Shown piece by piece: positions 15,016-22,296 of a DNA stretch of 36,304 nucleotides. The first letter of the stretch is position 1. Every line of letters begins with the position of its first letter. The notes under the pieces are model-generated. The model searched no databases, was not told the DNA's origin, and worked only from the letters and a program-made list of their open reading frames with translations. The translations under genes and the position numbers were made by a program. Origin of the DNA: a virus; the IMG/VR virus record IMGVR_UViG_3300025137_000007, positions 1-36,304 of that record; one strand, given 5' to 3'.

Positions 15016-15771
15016 ATGAGAGTTATTAGTTATATAAGATTATCTTCTGAGACTCAGATTGATAATCAATCAGCAGAAAATCAAAAACAAATTAACATTA
15101 TTGAAATAGATAAACTTAAAGAATTAGATAAAATAGATTCACATATTCAGCCTGAGTTAATAGATGATTCAGGAGTTTCAGGTTTATTAGAATTTAAAGA
15201 TAGAAAGTTCGGAAAAGAACTTCTTAATTTAAAAGAAAATGATTATATATTTACTTCTAATATTGATCGTTTAGCTAGAGACAATAGAATCTTTGAGAAC
15301 TTAATTCACCATTGTAAAATGAATAAAGTAAATGTTATTGTGCCAAATACAGGCAATATTACTAAGAGTAAAGTTGGATTAGAAGCTTCGTTAAGAGCAG
15401 TTTTTGCCAAAGAATATGCTAGAAGAGTTAAAGAGAATTGTAGAGCCGGGACTAAAAGAAAAAGAAACTTTGCTTATCATGATTTTCCTAGCGTTAGAAA
15501 TGGTATGGGCGGTAAAATACCTTATGGTTATAGAAAAGAAGGCATAGGAAAAGAGGCAGAATTTATTAAACATAAATGGCTTGATGATGCTGTTGTGCTT
15601 ATGAAAAAATTAGATAATGAAGGTCAATCTTTAAGAAAAATATCTGATACAATTACTAATACTTTTTCAATGTATGTTGAAGCACAAGTTACTCATCAAA
15701 CTGTTAATAAAATATTAACAGACTCAAGAAAATATGAAGAAAGTTTAGCTATTAATCAGGAGGTTATGTAA
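15016..15771 (+). CDS. Serine recombinase (resolvase/integrase family)
   Basis: The 251-residue product begins RVISYIRLSSETQ, with catalytic Ser10 in the Y-x-R-x-S motif. It carries NIDRLARD (82-89), the second active-site block, and DDSGVSG (50-56). After the catalytic domain comes GKIPYGYRKEG and a short 'recombinase' domain ending VTHQTVNKILTD. It lacks the long zinc-ribbon and coiled-coil tail of large serine integrases (450-600 residues), so it may be a compact integrase, resolvase or invertase. AAAGGAGAAGTT is the ribosome site, and the stop overlaps the next start (ATGTAATG). A 10-bp inverted repeat site lies downstream. Confidence 0.85.
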   Translation: MRVISYIRLSSETQIDNQSAENQKQINIIEIDKLKELDKIDSHIQPELIDDSGVSGLLEFKDRKFGKELLNLKENDYIFTSNIDRLARDNRIFENLIHHCKMNKVNVIVPNTGNITKSKVGLEASLRAVFAKEYARRVKENCRAGTKRKRNFAYHDFPSVRNGMGGKIPYGYRKEGIGKEAEFIKHKWLDDAVVLMKKLDNEGQSLRKISDTITNTFSMYVEAQVTHQTVNKILTDSRKYEESLAINQEVM

Positions 15772-16004
15772 TGAAACAGAAACAGCTACAAGATCAGATT
15801 AAAAAAGATATATTACAACTTGCATCTAAGTATAGAGAGCAAGGCAATGAACAAGAACTTTTCTTTATGGCTTATGTTGTGGAAAATTTTTTAATTAACA
15901 TGATTAAGAATATTCCAGCTAGTCAAACATTGATTATTTTTGTAAATTTATTGAAGAATATTTTGTCAACTTTAGTTGAAACTTATGTTGACAAAAAGAA
16001 CTAA
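15771..16004 (+). CDS. Small helical protein coupled to the recombinase
   Basis: This 77-residue protein, whose start overlaps the recombinase stop, has AGGAGG in the last codons of the recombinase as ribosome site. Its N-terminal half is charged and helical (KQKQLQDQIKKDILQLASKYREQGNEQEL). The C-terminal half is amphipathic to hydrophobic (MAYVVENFLINMIKNIPASQTLIIFVNLLKNILSTLV). It could be a recombination directionality or accessory factor, judged only from its coupling. No family was recognised. Its 3' end contains the TTTTGTCAAC/GTTGACAAAA inverted repeat. Confidence 0.6.
   Translation: MKQKQLQDQIKKDILQLASKYREQGNEQELFFMAYVVENFLINMIKNIPASQTLIIFVNLLKNILSTLVETYVDKKN
15961..15996. repeat. 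10-bp inverted repeat, recombinase-site candidate
   Basis: TTTTGTCAAC (15961-15970) and GTTGACAAAA (15987-15996) are perfect inverted repeats separated by 16 bp, about 190 bp after the serine recombinase gene. Serine recombinase sites are typically imperfect inverted repeats beside their gene, so this is a possible att/res site. It lies inside a coding region, and chance AT-rich symmetry is possible. Confidence 0.4.
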
Positions 16005-16035
16005 AAAATACTAATATTATCTTATTCATAATGTT

Positions 16036-16066
16036 AAAGGGTGATTGTAATGGTCGCCCTTTTTTT
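16036..16066 (+). terminator. Intrinsic terminator of the rightward accessory operon
   Basis: AAAGGGTGA (16036-16044) pairs with TCGCCCTTT (16054-16062), with one U-G pair and a 9-base loop, followed by a run of T. It stands just after the last rightward gene and before the convergent terL stop. Confidence 0.85.
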
Positions 16067-16181
16067 ATGAGAAAACCTAGCCGAACTATGATTGGAAGAA
16101 GGATATAGATTGCGGTCCGACTAGGAAGAATCAAATTCTTTTTTCTCTATATATAGATGTATATATTAAATCAAATTATAG
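16067..16181. other. Convergent intergenic region with a structured segment
   Basis: CCTAG (16076-16080) pairs with CTAGG (16121-16125) around an inner CCG/CGG match. Next comes AAGAAT-CAA-ATTCTT with a T-run (16125-16144), a weak second rightward terminator. A 13-codon frame starts at 16068 but has no ribosome site. No tRNA could be folded from it. Confidence 0.4.
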
Positions 16182-17594
16182 TTAAACAACACCCTTAATA
16201 TCTCTTACTAAAGGTTGTTTCCAGTCTCTTGCATAGTTACCTGATCTTGATGCAATGGCTTCTCCTGCCATTAGTAAGACTAAAGCATCGGCAAAATCAG
16301 GTGATCTGCCTAATCTTTTCTTAATCATCTCTTTAGATTCAACTTGAATTTTTCCGGCAGCCGTAAATTTATATTTAACACCAATTAAATCAGCTATCAT
16401 GTACTCATTATTTGGCAATTTACACATTTTATTTTCTAAAAATGATCTAAATTTAAACCATAATTCGCTTCTTAAATTCATATAAGTTTCTTTTTGGCTA
16501 GGACTTTCTGCAACATTAATCCCAATAGCATTGATTCTACCAATGGAATTAATGGCATCTAAAACTCCGTACCCCATTCCGATTACATCTATATAAAGTT
16601 CATGAGGTCTATGTTCAAGTTCAGTAGTATCAAATTCTGCATGAACACGACCACTAAGCTCCATTAAGTCTAATCTTTTCCATGATTTTATTTCAGTAAT
16701 ACAATTACCTGTTTTTTTTATCAATACAGAACTGTCGGCACCATGTCTTGCTACATCAAGAGACCAAATAGTATCTGATACAGAATGATCTACTGGAATT
16801 TCTCTACTAATAGCAGAGTCAATTAACTCTAAAGGTATAATAGTATCATCTGTTTCTTCAGCAAACTCACCTAAACATCTTACTTTAAAAGCAGAACTAT
16901 CTTCTCCATATCGCATAGCCATTTCTTCAACAAACTCATCTGAAACTCTATCGCTATCATAAGCTGATATATGAAATGTTCTCCAAGCTCCTTTTAATTT
17001 ATGATGAGTATCATAAAATAAACCAGAGTTTCTTGTTGGGTTTCCAAGTAAGATTGTGTGAGTATTTTTGCCGGACATGGACCCTGAAGCAGATTCATAT
17101 ACTTGTTCAGGAATACCTGATGCTTCATCACATAATAAGATAACTTTACCTTGACTATGAACACCGGCTAAAGCTTCAGGTTGTTCTTTACGAGAAGTTC
17201 TTGCTGATATAAATGCTTCAGCACTTCGAGATCGCAAAGATATTCTATCACTTTTTATATCAACTAAATCTTGTAATGCTTGTGGCATTTCGCCAATCCA
17301 TTTCTTTAATTCGGCGAATAAAGCATCAAATAATTGACCGCTTGTTGGCGCAGTTACTATAAGTTTACAGTCTAAATGTGTAAGTAATGTATGAATTAAT
17401 ATCCAACTAGCAACTGAAGATTTACCAACACCATGAGCAGATCGAACAGATATTTTTCTTTCTCCTTCAACAACAGCTTTCATTAGTTCGGATTGCCAAA
17501 CATCTGGTTTAACATTTAAAACATTTTCACAAAATAAAGTTGGTTCATATTGATACTTTTCTATAAAGTTTACAAAAGGATTAGCTTGATTCAT
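16182..17594 (-). CDS. terL: Terminase large subunit
   Basis: The 470-residue protein has the full packaging motor. Walker A is in RSAHGVGKSS (51-60), and Walker B VILLCDE (151-157) carries the catalytic Glu. The coupling region is near LLGNPTRNSGLFYD. The RNase H-like nuclease has Asp280 (WSLDVARHGADSS), Asp336 (ELYIDVIGMG) and Asp436 (SPDFADAL). It cuts concatemeric DNA and pumps it through the portal. It is the last gene of the leftward replication operon, far from terS and portal. The start overlaps the stop of the small Lys-rich gene (TAATG). Confidence 0.95.
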   Translation of the reverse strand: MNQANPFVNFIEKYQYEPTLFCENVLNVKPDVWQSELMKAVVEGERKISVRSAHGVGKSSVASWILIHTLLTHLDCKLIVTAPTSGQLFDALFAELKKWIGEMPQALQDLVDIKSDRISLRSRSAEAFISARTSRKEQPEALAGVHSQGKVILLCDEASGIPEQVYESASGSMSGKNTHTILLGNPTRNSGLFYDTHHKLKGAWRTFHISAYDSDRVSDEFVEEMAMRYGEDSSAFKVRCLGEFAEETDDTIIPLELIDSAISREIPVDHSVSDTIWSLDVARHGADSSVLIKKTGNCITEIKSWKRLDLMELSGRVHAEFDTTELEHRPHELYIDVIGMGYGVLDAINSIGRINAIGINVAESPSQKETYMNLRSELWFKFRSFLENKMCKLPNNEYMIADLIGVKYKFTAAGKIQVESKEMIKKRLGRSPDFADALVLLMAGEAIASRSGNYARDWKQPLVRDIKGVV

Positions 17595-17737
17595 TATTTT
17601 TTCTTTTTAGATTTTTTCTTCTTCTTTTTCCAACCAGATTTCATATCAGCATAGGCTTTTTTAGATACTGTACTGTTCTTTTTTGATCTACTTTTACCAG
17701 CTTTTTTTCTTTTGTTAATATTTTCTACTAAACTCAT
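17594..17737 (-). CDS. Small Lys-rich protein upstream of terL (47 aa)
   Basis: The frame runs from ATG at 17735-17737 to a stop that overlaps the terL ATG. The product begins MSLVENINKRKKAGKSRSK, continues VSKKAYADMKSGW and ends in a run of Lys with one Ser. Such Lys-rich peptides precede terL or portal in marine phages and may bind DNA. Only a weak site (GGTGATGA) precedes the start, so expression probably depends on coupling to the upstream gene. Confidence 0.6.
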   Translation of the reverse strand: MSLVENINKRKKAGKSRSKKNSTVSKKAYADMKSGWKKKKKKSKKKK

Positions 17738-17741
17738 TTCA

Positions 17742-18002
17742 TCACCATTTTACCCTATTAGCCCAAAAGGCAGCCGACATTTTACCTTTCTTAATATTCT
17801 TTGCGTGTCTTGCCTTAAAAGATTTTGCTCTTTTTGTCATAGTTTTATCACCAGTTTTACCTTGTTGACCAAAACGAATAGTTTTTATTTTATCACCTTC
17901 TTTAGCCACAACAACATGAGATTTTGTTTTATGACCAGGTGTTCTTTTTGGTTTATTATAACCTGAAACACCTGCTCTAATTAATCTTGAATCTTTTGTC
18001 AT
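17742..18002 (-). CDS. Small conserved phage protein, DUF6321-like
   Basis: The 86-residue basic protein contains LIRAGVSGYNKPKRTPGHKTKSHVVVAKEG, then KIKTIRFGQQG and SFKARHAKNIKKGKMSAAFWANRVKW. I recognise this as a widespread small phage family (DUF6321) found near terminase or portal genes. Function is unknown; the basic, compact sequence suggests nucleic-acid contact. The start shares its A with the stop region of the upstream gene, another coupled pair. Confidence 0.75.
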   Translation of the reverse strand: MTKDSRLIRAGVSGYNKPKRTPGHKTKSHVVVAKEGDKIKTIRFGQQGKTGDKTMTKRAKSFKARHAKNIKKGKMSAAFWANRVKW

Positions 18003-18271
18003 TAGTTTAACTGATCTTTTCTATATTCAATTCTATAAATGTTATCACCAAAAGCTCCAATAATACCTATACAAGCTTTAGCTGAATCAATAAACTCAAA
18101 TGCTCCATGACAATCTCTAGCAGAATCGCAATTACAAAGCTTTGATTCATATTCAAAACATATAACCTGGGCACAAGAATTTACCATTATATCAAGATAA
18201 TCTTCCTCAGTTATTGCTGTTAAGTTTTTATCTTCATCTTTGTTAGACATAGTGCTTATATTATACAGCAT
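18002..18271 (-). CDS. Small Cys-rich hypothetical protein
   Basis: The 89-residue product (or 82 if the ATG at 18250 is used) contains ITEEDYLDIMVNSCAQVICFEYESKLCNCDSARDCHGAFEFIDSAKACIGIIG. Seven Cys in 50 residues could form a metal site or disulfides, but spacing does not match a known zinc ribbon. Neither start has a good ribosome site. The upstream gene ends at 18261, so the first start overlaps it by 11 bases and the second lies 10 bases after it. Confidence 0.55.
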   Translation of the reverse strand: MLYNISTMSNKDEDKNLTAITEEDYLDIMVNSCAQVICFEYESKLCNCDSARDCHGAFEFIDSAKACIGIIGAFGDNIYRIEYRKDQLN

Positions 18272-18425
18272 TATTTCTAATCCATAAGCTATTAATTATT
18301 TCTTTTGATAGTCTCAGTAATTGTTGATCTGATAAATTTATTTTTTGTTCTTCTCTTTCATTATTACTTAATAATAAATATTCAGAATTAACACTAACAT
18401 AATCATACTTAATTTTTTTTGTCAT
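18261..18425 (-). CDS. Small hypothetical protein (54 aa)
   Basis: ATG at 18423-18425 overlaps the end of the preceding gene (18409-18612) by 17 bases, and the frame ends at 18261. The product is MTKKIKYDYVSVNSEYLLLS followed by NNEREEQKINLSDQQLLRLSKEIINSLWIRNNAV. It fills what would otherwise be a gap in a fully packed operon, and its codon use is like its neighbours'. There is no family match. The LSDQQLLRLSKEIINSLWI stretch is probably one helix. Confidence 0.5.
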   Translation of the reverse strand: MTKKIKYDYVSVNSEYLLLSNNEREEQKINLSDQQLLRLSKEIINSLWIRNNAV

Positions 18426-18612
18426 CATCTACTCCAAATATTTGATTAACTAAATCTTCGCCCATTTGTTCCCATTGTTCATCTGTGAATCCTTTATTTT
18501 CATCTCTAACTTTTTGTGAAAATGTAAATGTTACAACTTCTTCAAATTCTTCATCTTCAATATCATCTGCATCTATATTATAAGTAATATCTTTTTCTTT
18601 CGATTTCGACAT
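18409..18612 (-). CDS. Small acidic protein (67 aa), hypothetical
   Basis: The start was set to the ATG at 18610-18612, nine bases after AGGAG; an upstream TTG in frame is only three bases from the same site. The product is very acidic (ADDIEDEEFEEVV) with a helical C-terminal part (FTDEQWEQMGEDLVNQIFGVDDD). Acidic, DNA-mimic-like small proteins are common among phage inhibitors, but nothing here proves such a role. Confidence 0.55.
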   Translation of the reverse strand: MSKSKEKDITYNIDADDIEDEEFEEVVTFTFSQKVRDENKGFTDEQWEQMGEDLVNQIFGVDDDKKN

Positions 18613-18844
18613 CTTCAATAACTCCTTTTAATTTTTCTGATTCTTTAATAACTTTTTCTAAAACTATTGGTGCTGATAGTTTTCCAAAATGACCATTAGG
18701 GCTTTCTAACTCGCTGATTCTATCAATGAATTTTTTATATATATCATTTTGTTTTTTTAATATTTTGTTTTGAATTTCTAATTCTAAAGTTTTTTCTTCT
18801 TGTTTTTTTAATTTAGAAGTTAGTCTCAATTTAGTAGTCATCAT
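18578..18844 (-). CDS. Small coiled-coil protein (88 aa), hypothetical
   Basis: The N-terminal 50 residues form a clear heptad-like coiled coil ([36 protein letters not shown]). The middle contains [14 protein letters not shown], and the C-terminal part is again helical. The start overlaps the previous stop (ATGA). It overlaps the following gene by 35 bases, an unusually long overlap. Function is unknown. Confidence 0.55.
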   Translation of the reverse strand: MMTTKLRLTSKLKKQEEKTLELEIQNKILKKQNDIYKKFIDRISELESPNGHFGKLSAPIVLEKVIKESEKLKGVIEDVEIERKRYYL

Positions 18845-19134
18845 ATTTTACCTTTTAAAAAACCTTCTAAAAAATCTTTTTCATCTGAATCAGATTGAAC
18901 AACAAAACTATCTGTTCTTTGCGATCTAAAAGTTTCATATTTTTTTTCTTTCTTTTTTGATTGCTGTTCTGATCTTTCAATTAGTTTTCTTTTTTTTGGT
19001 TTTTCAATTACTTTTTCTAGTGTTGTAAATCTATTACCACAATCTAAACATTCTCTTCTTCGTCTTGTAGAGTCGGAAGATTTTCTACTTTCTATTACTT
19101 TACTTTTTTCAGAACTACAAATTAAACAAATCAT
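18841..19134 (-). CDS. NrdR-like zinc-ribbon protein lacking the ATP-cone
   Basis: Residues 1-45 match the N-terminal zinc ribbon of the bacterial regulator Nrd[39 protein letters not shown]. The zinc Cys are at 3, 6, 29 and 32, with the signature RRRR and RFTTLE motifs. Full NrdR (about 150 residues) continues with an ATP-cone that senses nucleotides. Here only a basic linker ([21 protein letters not shown]) and an acidic tail follow. It may bind NrdR boxes of host ribonucleotide reductase genes without nucleotide control, or act on phage DNA. No nrd genes are present in the phage. Confidence 0.75.
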   Translation of the reverse strand: MICLICSSEKSKVIESRKSSDSTRRRRECLDCGNRFTTLEKVIEKPKKRKLIERSEQQSKKKEKKYETFRSQRTDSFVVQSDSDEKDFLEGFLKGKI

Positions 19135-19147
19135 AATTATCTCTTAT

Positions 19148-19660
19148 TTAAAACGGAATAGGGTCATCAAAAGGAATATCTTTTTCAAATTTAGTTACTT
19201 TAGCTTTTGCAAAAATCTTTTTACATTCATTAACTTCATGTAGTGTTTCTAAAATTTCAGCTAATTCATCTAGTGTGTATAATATACATCTTGGATATTT
19301 TGTTAAAACTATATCACCTTCAGCAACATTTTTTACAATATAAAATTCTTTATTGTTTTTAGATTTTGCTAACCAAAATTCACCTTTTGGTGGTTCATGA
19401 CCTGATAATCTAGCTTCTTTATCTAAAGCTAAATAACCTTTTATTATATTACTACAAGCTTTTTTAAATAATGAAGAATTACCTTTTGTTATTAAAGCTG
19501 TATTTAGTTTTACTCTTGCTTTAGAAAATTTCTTTTTTGTCTCTTCAGAGACAAGTTTTTCTAAAACACCAGGGCCCCAAACATTTTCCATTTCAATAGC
19601 TGTCTGATCTACTTCAGATAAATAAATATTTTTTAGTTCTTCTTCTTTATCTTTTAACAT
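19148..19660 (-). CDS. Hypothetical replication-operon protein with an SSB-like C-terminal tip
   Basis: The start was placed at the ATG at 19658-19660, seven bases after AAAGG. The product has 170 residues. The body is unrecognised, with a helical N-terminus (LKDKEEELKNIYLSEVDQTAIEMENVWG), a segment FWLAKSKNNKEFYIVKNVAEGDIVL and a helix ILYTLDELAEILETLHEV. The last residues are FEKDIPFDDPIPF. This closely resembles the DDDIPF tip of bacterial SSB, which docks replication and repair partners. Its start overlaps the primase-helicase stop by 7 bases. It may be an ssDNA-binding or SSB-partner protein. Confidence 0.55.
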   Translation of the reverse strand: MLKDKEEELKNIYLSEVDQTAIEMENVWGPGVLEKLVSEETKKKFSKARVKLNTALITKGNSSLFKKACSNIIKGYLALDKEARLSGHEPPKGEFWLAKSKNNKEFYIVKNVAEGDIVLTKYPRCILYTLDELAEILETLHEVNECKKIFAKAKVTKFEKDIPFDDPIPF

Positions 19661-21492
19661 AACCAAACCTTTTCATTCCAAATTCCTATAATATTTTTAT
19701 TCTGTAAACCTAATAAACTTCTCTTTAGTATCTGATTCTTTTGACTTGTATTCTTATCAGTTAATTTTGGTAAAACTAAAAACTCAACACTACTTATTGT
19801 AATAAACTTATTCTCTCCTGCATCAGCATTAATCCAACCTTCTTTTGAAATTTCTGAACTCATTGCATCAACAATAGTATCATAAATTAACTTCTGATTA
19901 GCACCTAATTTTGGAACATAAGGCGTATGTACTGTTTCTTGATCCATAACTCTTTGTAATGTAACGGAACTTTGACCAATCAATGCTCTTGATTCGACCT
20001 CAAGAACAATATCTTCTAAAGACTCGGCATCTTTTTGTTTTTGTACTTCTAAATGAACATTTGGTTTTGAGTATTTACAATAAATAGAAGTATCAACTCC
20101 GCCTAATAAAGCACTTGAACCTCTCAGACCAGCAGTCTCACTTTTTCCTGAGTGATGAACTAATAGAACTGCACAATTAATATTCTCTCTAATAAAATCA
20201 CATGAGCTTATAAAATGTCCCATATCACTTGCAGAGTTTTCATCTGAGCCTGAATTAGATAAAGCTCTTGCAACTGTATCAATTACAACTAACTTAAAAT
20301 CTTTTCCAACTTTATTAATTGTTTGAATTAATTTACTTAATTCATCTTGATCTAAAAAATTTACAGTCTGTGCAAGTAAATGAAAATTTGGTTGAGCTTC
20401 AGGTTTATTTTTAACTAACCATGCTTTAATTCTTTTCTTTAAACCTCCAACGCCTTCACTTGCCACATACATTGTTTTACCTGAGTTACTATTAAATTTT
20501 TGCCAGTCTTGATCTGAAGATATTGATAGACACATATCTAATGCACAAAAAGTTTTATATGATGCCGGTTGACCATATATAACGGCTAAACCATTTTCTG
20601 GTATTAAGTTCTCAATTAAGAAAGTTTGATTTTTTAATGTTAGAATATCACTTATATTCATAGTTGGAAAAACATCTATATTAGATTCTTCGTAAGGTTT
20701 AGCTGATAATATAAGCTTTTCTATATCACCACCATTATCAAGAAAATCAGATACATCTCCTTTTTCTGCTACTTTTCCATCTAATTTCAAAATATGAACG
20801 CTCAGGGAAGCTCGTAGGAGCGATTTTGCGACCTTGTCTATATGTAAGTACCCAGCAGAATCGTTGTCTGGGATTAAAATAACTCTTCTGTTTTCAAACC
20901 ATTTGTTTAAAGATTCATTCCAGTTCTTACTTCCTCCGCTATTAGTTGTAGCTAATAGACCAATAGACATTAATCTATCTGCATCTTTCTCACCCTCAAC
21001 AATAAAGATTGTACTCGAATCTTTTTCTAAAATTTGTGGTAAGTTATAAGGTAATGGATCAATACCATTTAAACCCCAATGCCATTTATTATCTTTAAAA
21101 TGTCTTTGTCTAAAATCTTTTGGTTCATATCTTATGACTTGATACTTTATTTCATTTAATTCATTTTTATAATTATATTCAGATACAATTTTTTTTGGTT
21201 GATCTTGTTTTTTATTTATAAAATTTTTCTTATCTTCTAATTTTTCTCCAATATCAAACTCTTCTAGAAGATATTTTGAAAGATTAATACCATTTAGATT
21301 TTTAGTTTTAGATATTAAATCAATTAAACCACCTCCTTCGTTTTCTTCAAAATCAAAGTAAGTAGCATTTTTAATATCAATAGCTTTACTAAGTTTATTT
21401 CCAAATCTCCATTCATCATCATTTTTTATTTTAGGTTCACCCCAAACTTCTTGAGATATAATCTTAATTGCTTCTACATATTTTTTATTCAT
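19654..21492 (-). CDS. Primase-helicase: TOPRIM domain plus RecA-fold (RepA/AAA_25) ATPase
   Basis: The start was moved to the ATG at 21490-21492, just after the methyltransferase stop; the longer frame reads through that gene. The product has 612 residues. TOPRIM lies at about 160-265, with IFIVEGEKDAD (162-172) and IPDNDSAG (207-214). The RecA-like ATPase (about 285-530) has Walker A GQPASYKTF (307-315; Tyr replaces the usual second Gly, as in many phage relatives), Walker B KLVVIDTVARAL and VLLVHHSGKS. It probably primes and unwinds phage DNA, with the host polymerase doing synthesis, since no phage DNA polymerase was found. The N-terminal domain (EEWRFGNKLSKAID..) resembles a primase-associated region. 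Confidence 0.85.
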   Translation of the reverse strand: MNKKYVEAIKIISQEVWGEPKIKNDDEWRFGNKLSKAIDIKNATYFDFEENEGGGLIDLISKTKNLNGINLSKYLLEEFDIGEKLEDKKNFINKKQDQPKKIVSEYNYKNELNEIKYQVIRYEPKDFRQRHFKDNKWHWGLNGIDPLPYNLPQILEKDSSTIFIVEGEKDADRLMSIGLLATTNSGGSKNWNESLNKWFENRRVILIPDNDSAGYLHIDKVAKSLLRASLSVHILKLDGKVAEKGDVSDFLDNGGDIEKLILSAKPYEESNIDVFPTMNISDILTLKNQTFLIENLIPENGLAVIYGQPASYKTFCALDMCLSISSDQDWQKFNSNSGKTMYVASEGVGGLKKRIKAWLVKNKPEAQPNFHLLAQTVNFLDQDELSKLIQTINKVGKDFKLVVIDTVARALSNSGSDENSASDMGHFISSCDFIRENINCAVLLVHHSGKSETAGLRGSSALLGGVDTSIYCKYSKPNVHLEVQKQKDAESLEDIVLEVESRALIGQSSVTLQRVMDQETVHTPYVPKLGANQKLIYDTIVDAMSSEISKEGWINADAGENKFITISSVEFLVLPKLTDKNTSQKNQILKRSLLGLQNKNIIGIWNEKVWLC

Positions 21493-21496
21493 AATA

Positions 21497-22087
21497 TTAA
21501 ATCCAATCAAATATAGTTTTATTAAATTGTTTCTTATTGGAAAAGTCCCAAACCCACCAAGCATAAGCAGTTGTGCCACTTCTACCTTTTGGAATTACTT
21601 CGCCATTTCTCCACAATGTTTGTCTTTCTGAAAAAACATATATGTAAGTAGGTCTATTATTTATAAAGAAATTTCTTCTTTTTTTACTTTCAGCAAAAGC
21701 CAATCTTAAAAACATTGCGACTTTGCCTTGATTAGGTTTTACTAAATTTATCGAATGTTCGACAAACTCAAAAGCTTTATTAAAAGGTGGATTAGTAACT
21801 ATATTAGTTGGTATATTTCTTGCACTAATACAGTTTAAAAAATTAATTTGAGCAGTTAATTTATCATAACCATGATCTACAATATCAGTAGATAAAACTG
21901 TGTAATTGTTATCAAGTAATACTTCAGATACATCTCCTTTACCACAAGCAGGTTCCCAAATATTACCTTTAAAATCAACTCTCTTTAATAATTCTGTAAC
22001 ACATTTTTTAGGTGTAGGATAAAGATCATATTTAGCTCGTTGTCCTGTCTTTAAAATTGTTTTAGATTTGGATTGAGATTTCAGCAT
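21497..22087 (-). CDS. DNA adenine-type methyltransferase
   Basis: The 196-residue protein has the class I methyltransferase order. DLYPTPKKCV lies at 21-30. The SAM-binding motif I is WEPACGKGD (44-52), and STDIVDHGY follows with the acidic ligand. The catalytic motif IV is NIVTNPPFNKA (95-105), where NPPF is typical of N6-adenine or N4-cytosine enzymes. The C-terminal WWVWDF region is also usual in small phage adenine methyltransferases. The ribosome site is AGAAGGAATTTAA. It probably protects phage DNA or marks it. No cognate nuclease lies beside it. A weak TTGACG promoter-like site is present just upstream. Confidence 0.82.
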   Translation of the reverse strand: MLKSQSKSKTILKTGQRAKYDLYPTPKKCVTELLKRVDFKGNIWEPACGKGDVSEVLLDNNYTVLSTDIVDHGYDKLTAQINFLNCISARNIPTNIVTNPPFNKAFEFVEHSINLVKPNQGKVAMFLRLAFAESKKRRNFFINNRPTYIYVFSERQTLWRNGEVIPKGRSGTTAYAWWVWDFSNKKQFNKTIFDWI

Positions 22088-22205
22088 TTAAATTCCTTCT
22101 GCACATAACTATCTTATCATCTCCGTCAAACACATAATTACTGAGAGATATATATAGAATCATAAGAACATTAATTAATATTTCAGACTTATCATTTTTT
22201 TGCAT
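22062..22205 (-). CDS. Possible small protein (47 aa), low support
   Basis: MQKNDKSEILINVLMILYISLSNYVFDGDDKIVMCRRNLNAEISIQI. It fills most of the gap before the methyltransferase and overlaps its start by 26 bases. No ribosome site precedes its ATG. It could be real, or the gap may be purely regulatory. Confidence 0.3.
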   Translation of the reverse strand: MQKNDKSEILINVLMILYISLSNYVFDGDDKIVMCRRNLNAEISIQI

Positions 22206-22220
22206 ACAAGGGTTTTTGTA

Positions 22221-22264
22221 GTGAAGGGTAGCAGGGGAAAATAATAATAAAATCTACCCTTCAC
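22221..22264 (-). terminator. Strong hairpin after the SSB-like gene
   Basis: GTGAAGGGTAG (22221-22231) pairs perfectly with CTACCCTTCAC (22254-22264) around a 22-base AT-rich loop. A smaller stem AAGCA/TGCTT lies at 22272-22291. There is no U-run on the minus strand, so processing, attenuation or a protein-binding site is likelier than simple termination. Confidence 0.55.
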
Positions 22265-22296
22265 AATTAACAAGCACCCAGTAGTATGCTTACTAA

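Noticed and set aside
16067-16145. tRNA gene or tRNA-derived attachment site near the recombinase
   Set aside because: No cloverleaf, no T-arm GTTC-type sequence and no CCA-proximal match could be found.
18250-18265. TATAAT on the minus strand just upstream of the ATG at 18250, as an internal leaderless promoter
   Set aside because: No matching -35 at 16-18 bases, and the bases are the end of an overlapping small gene in an AT-rich operon.
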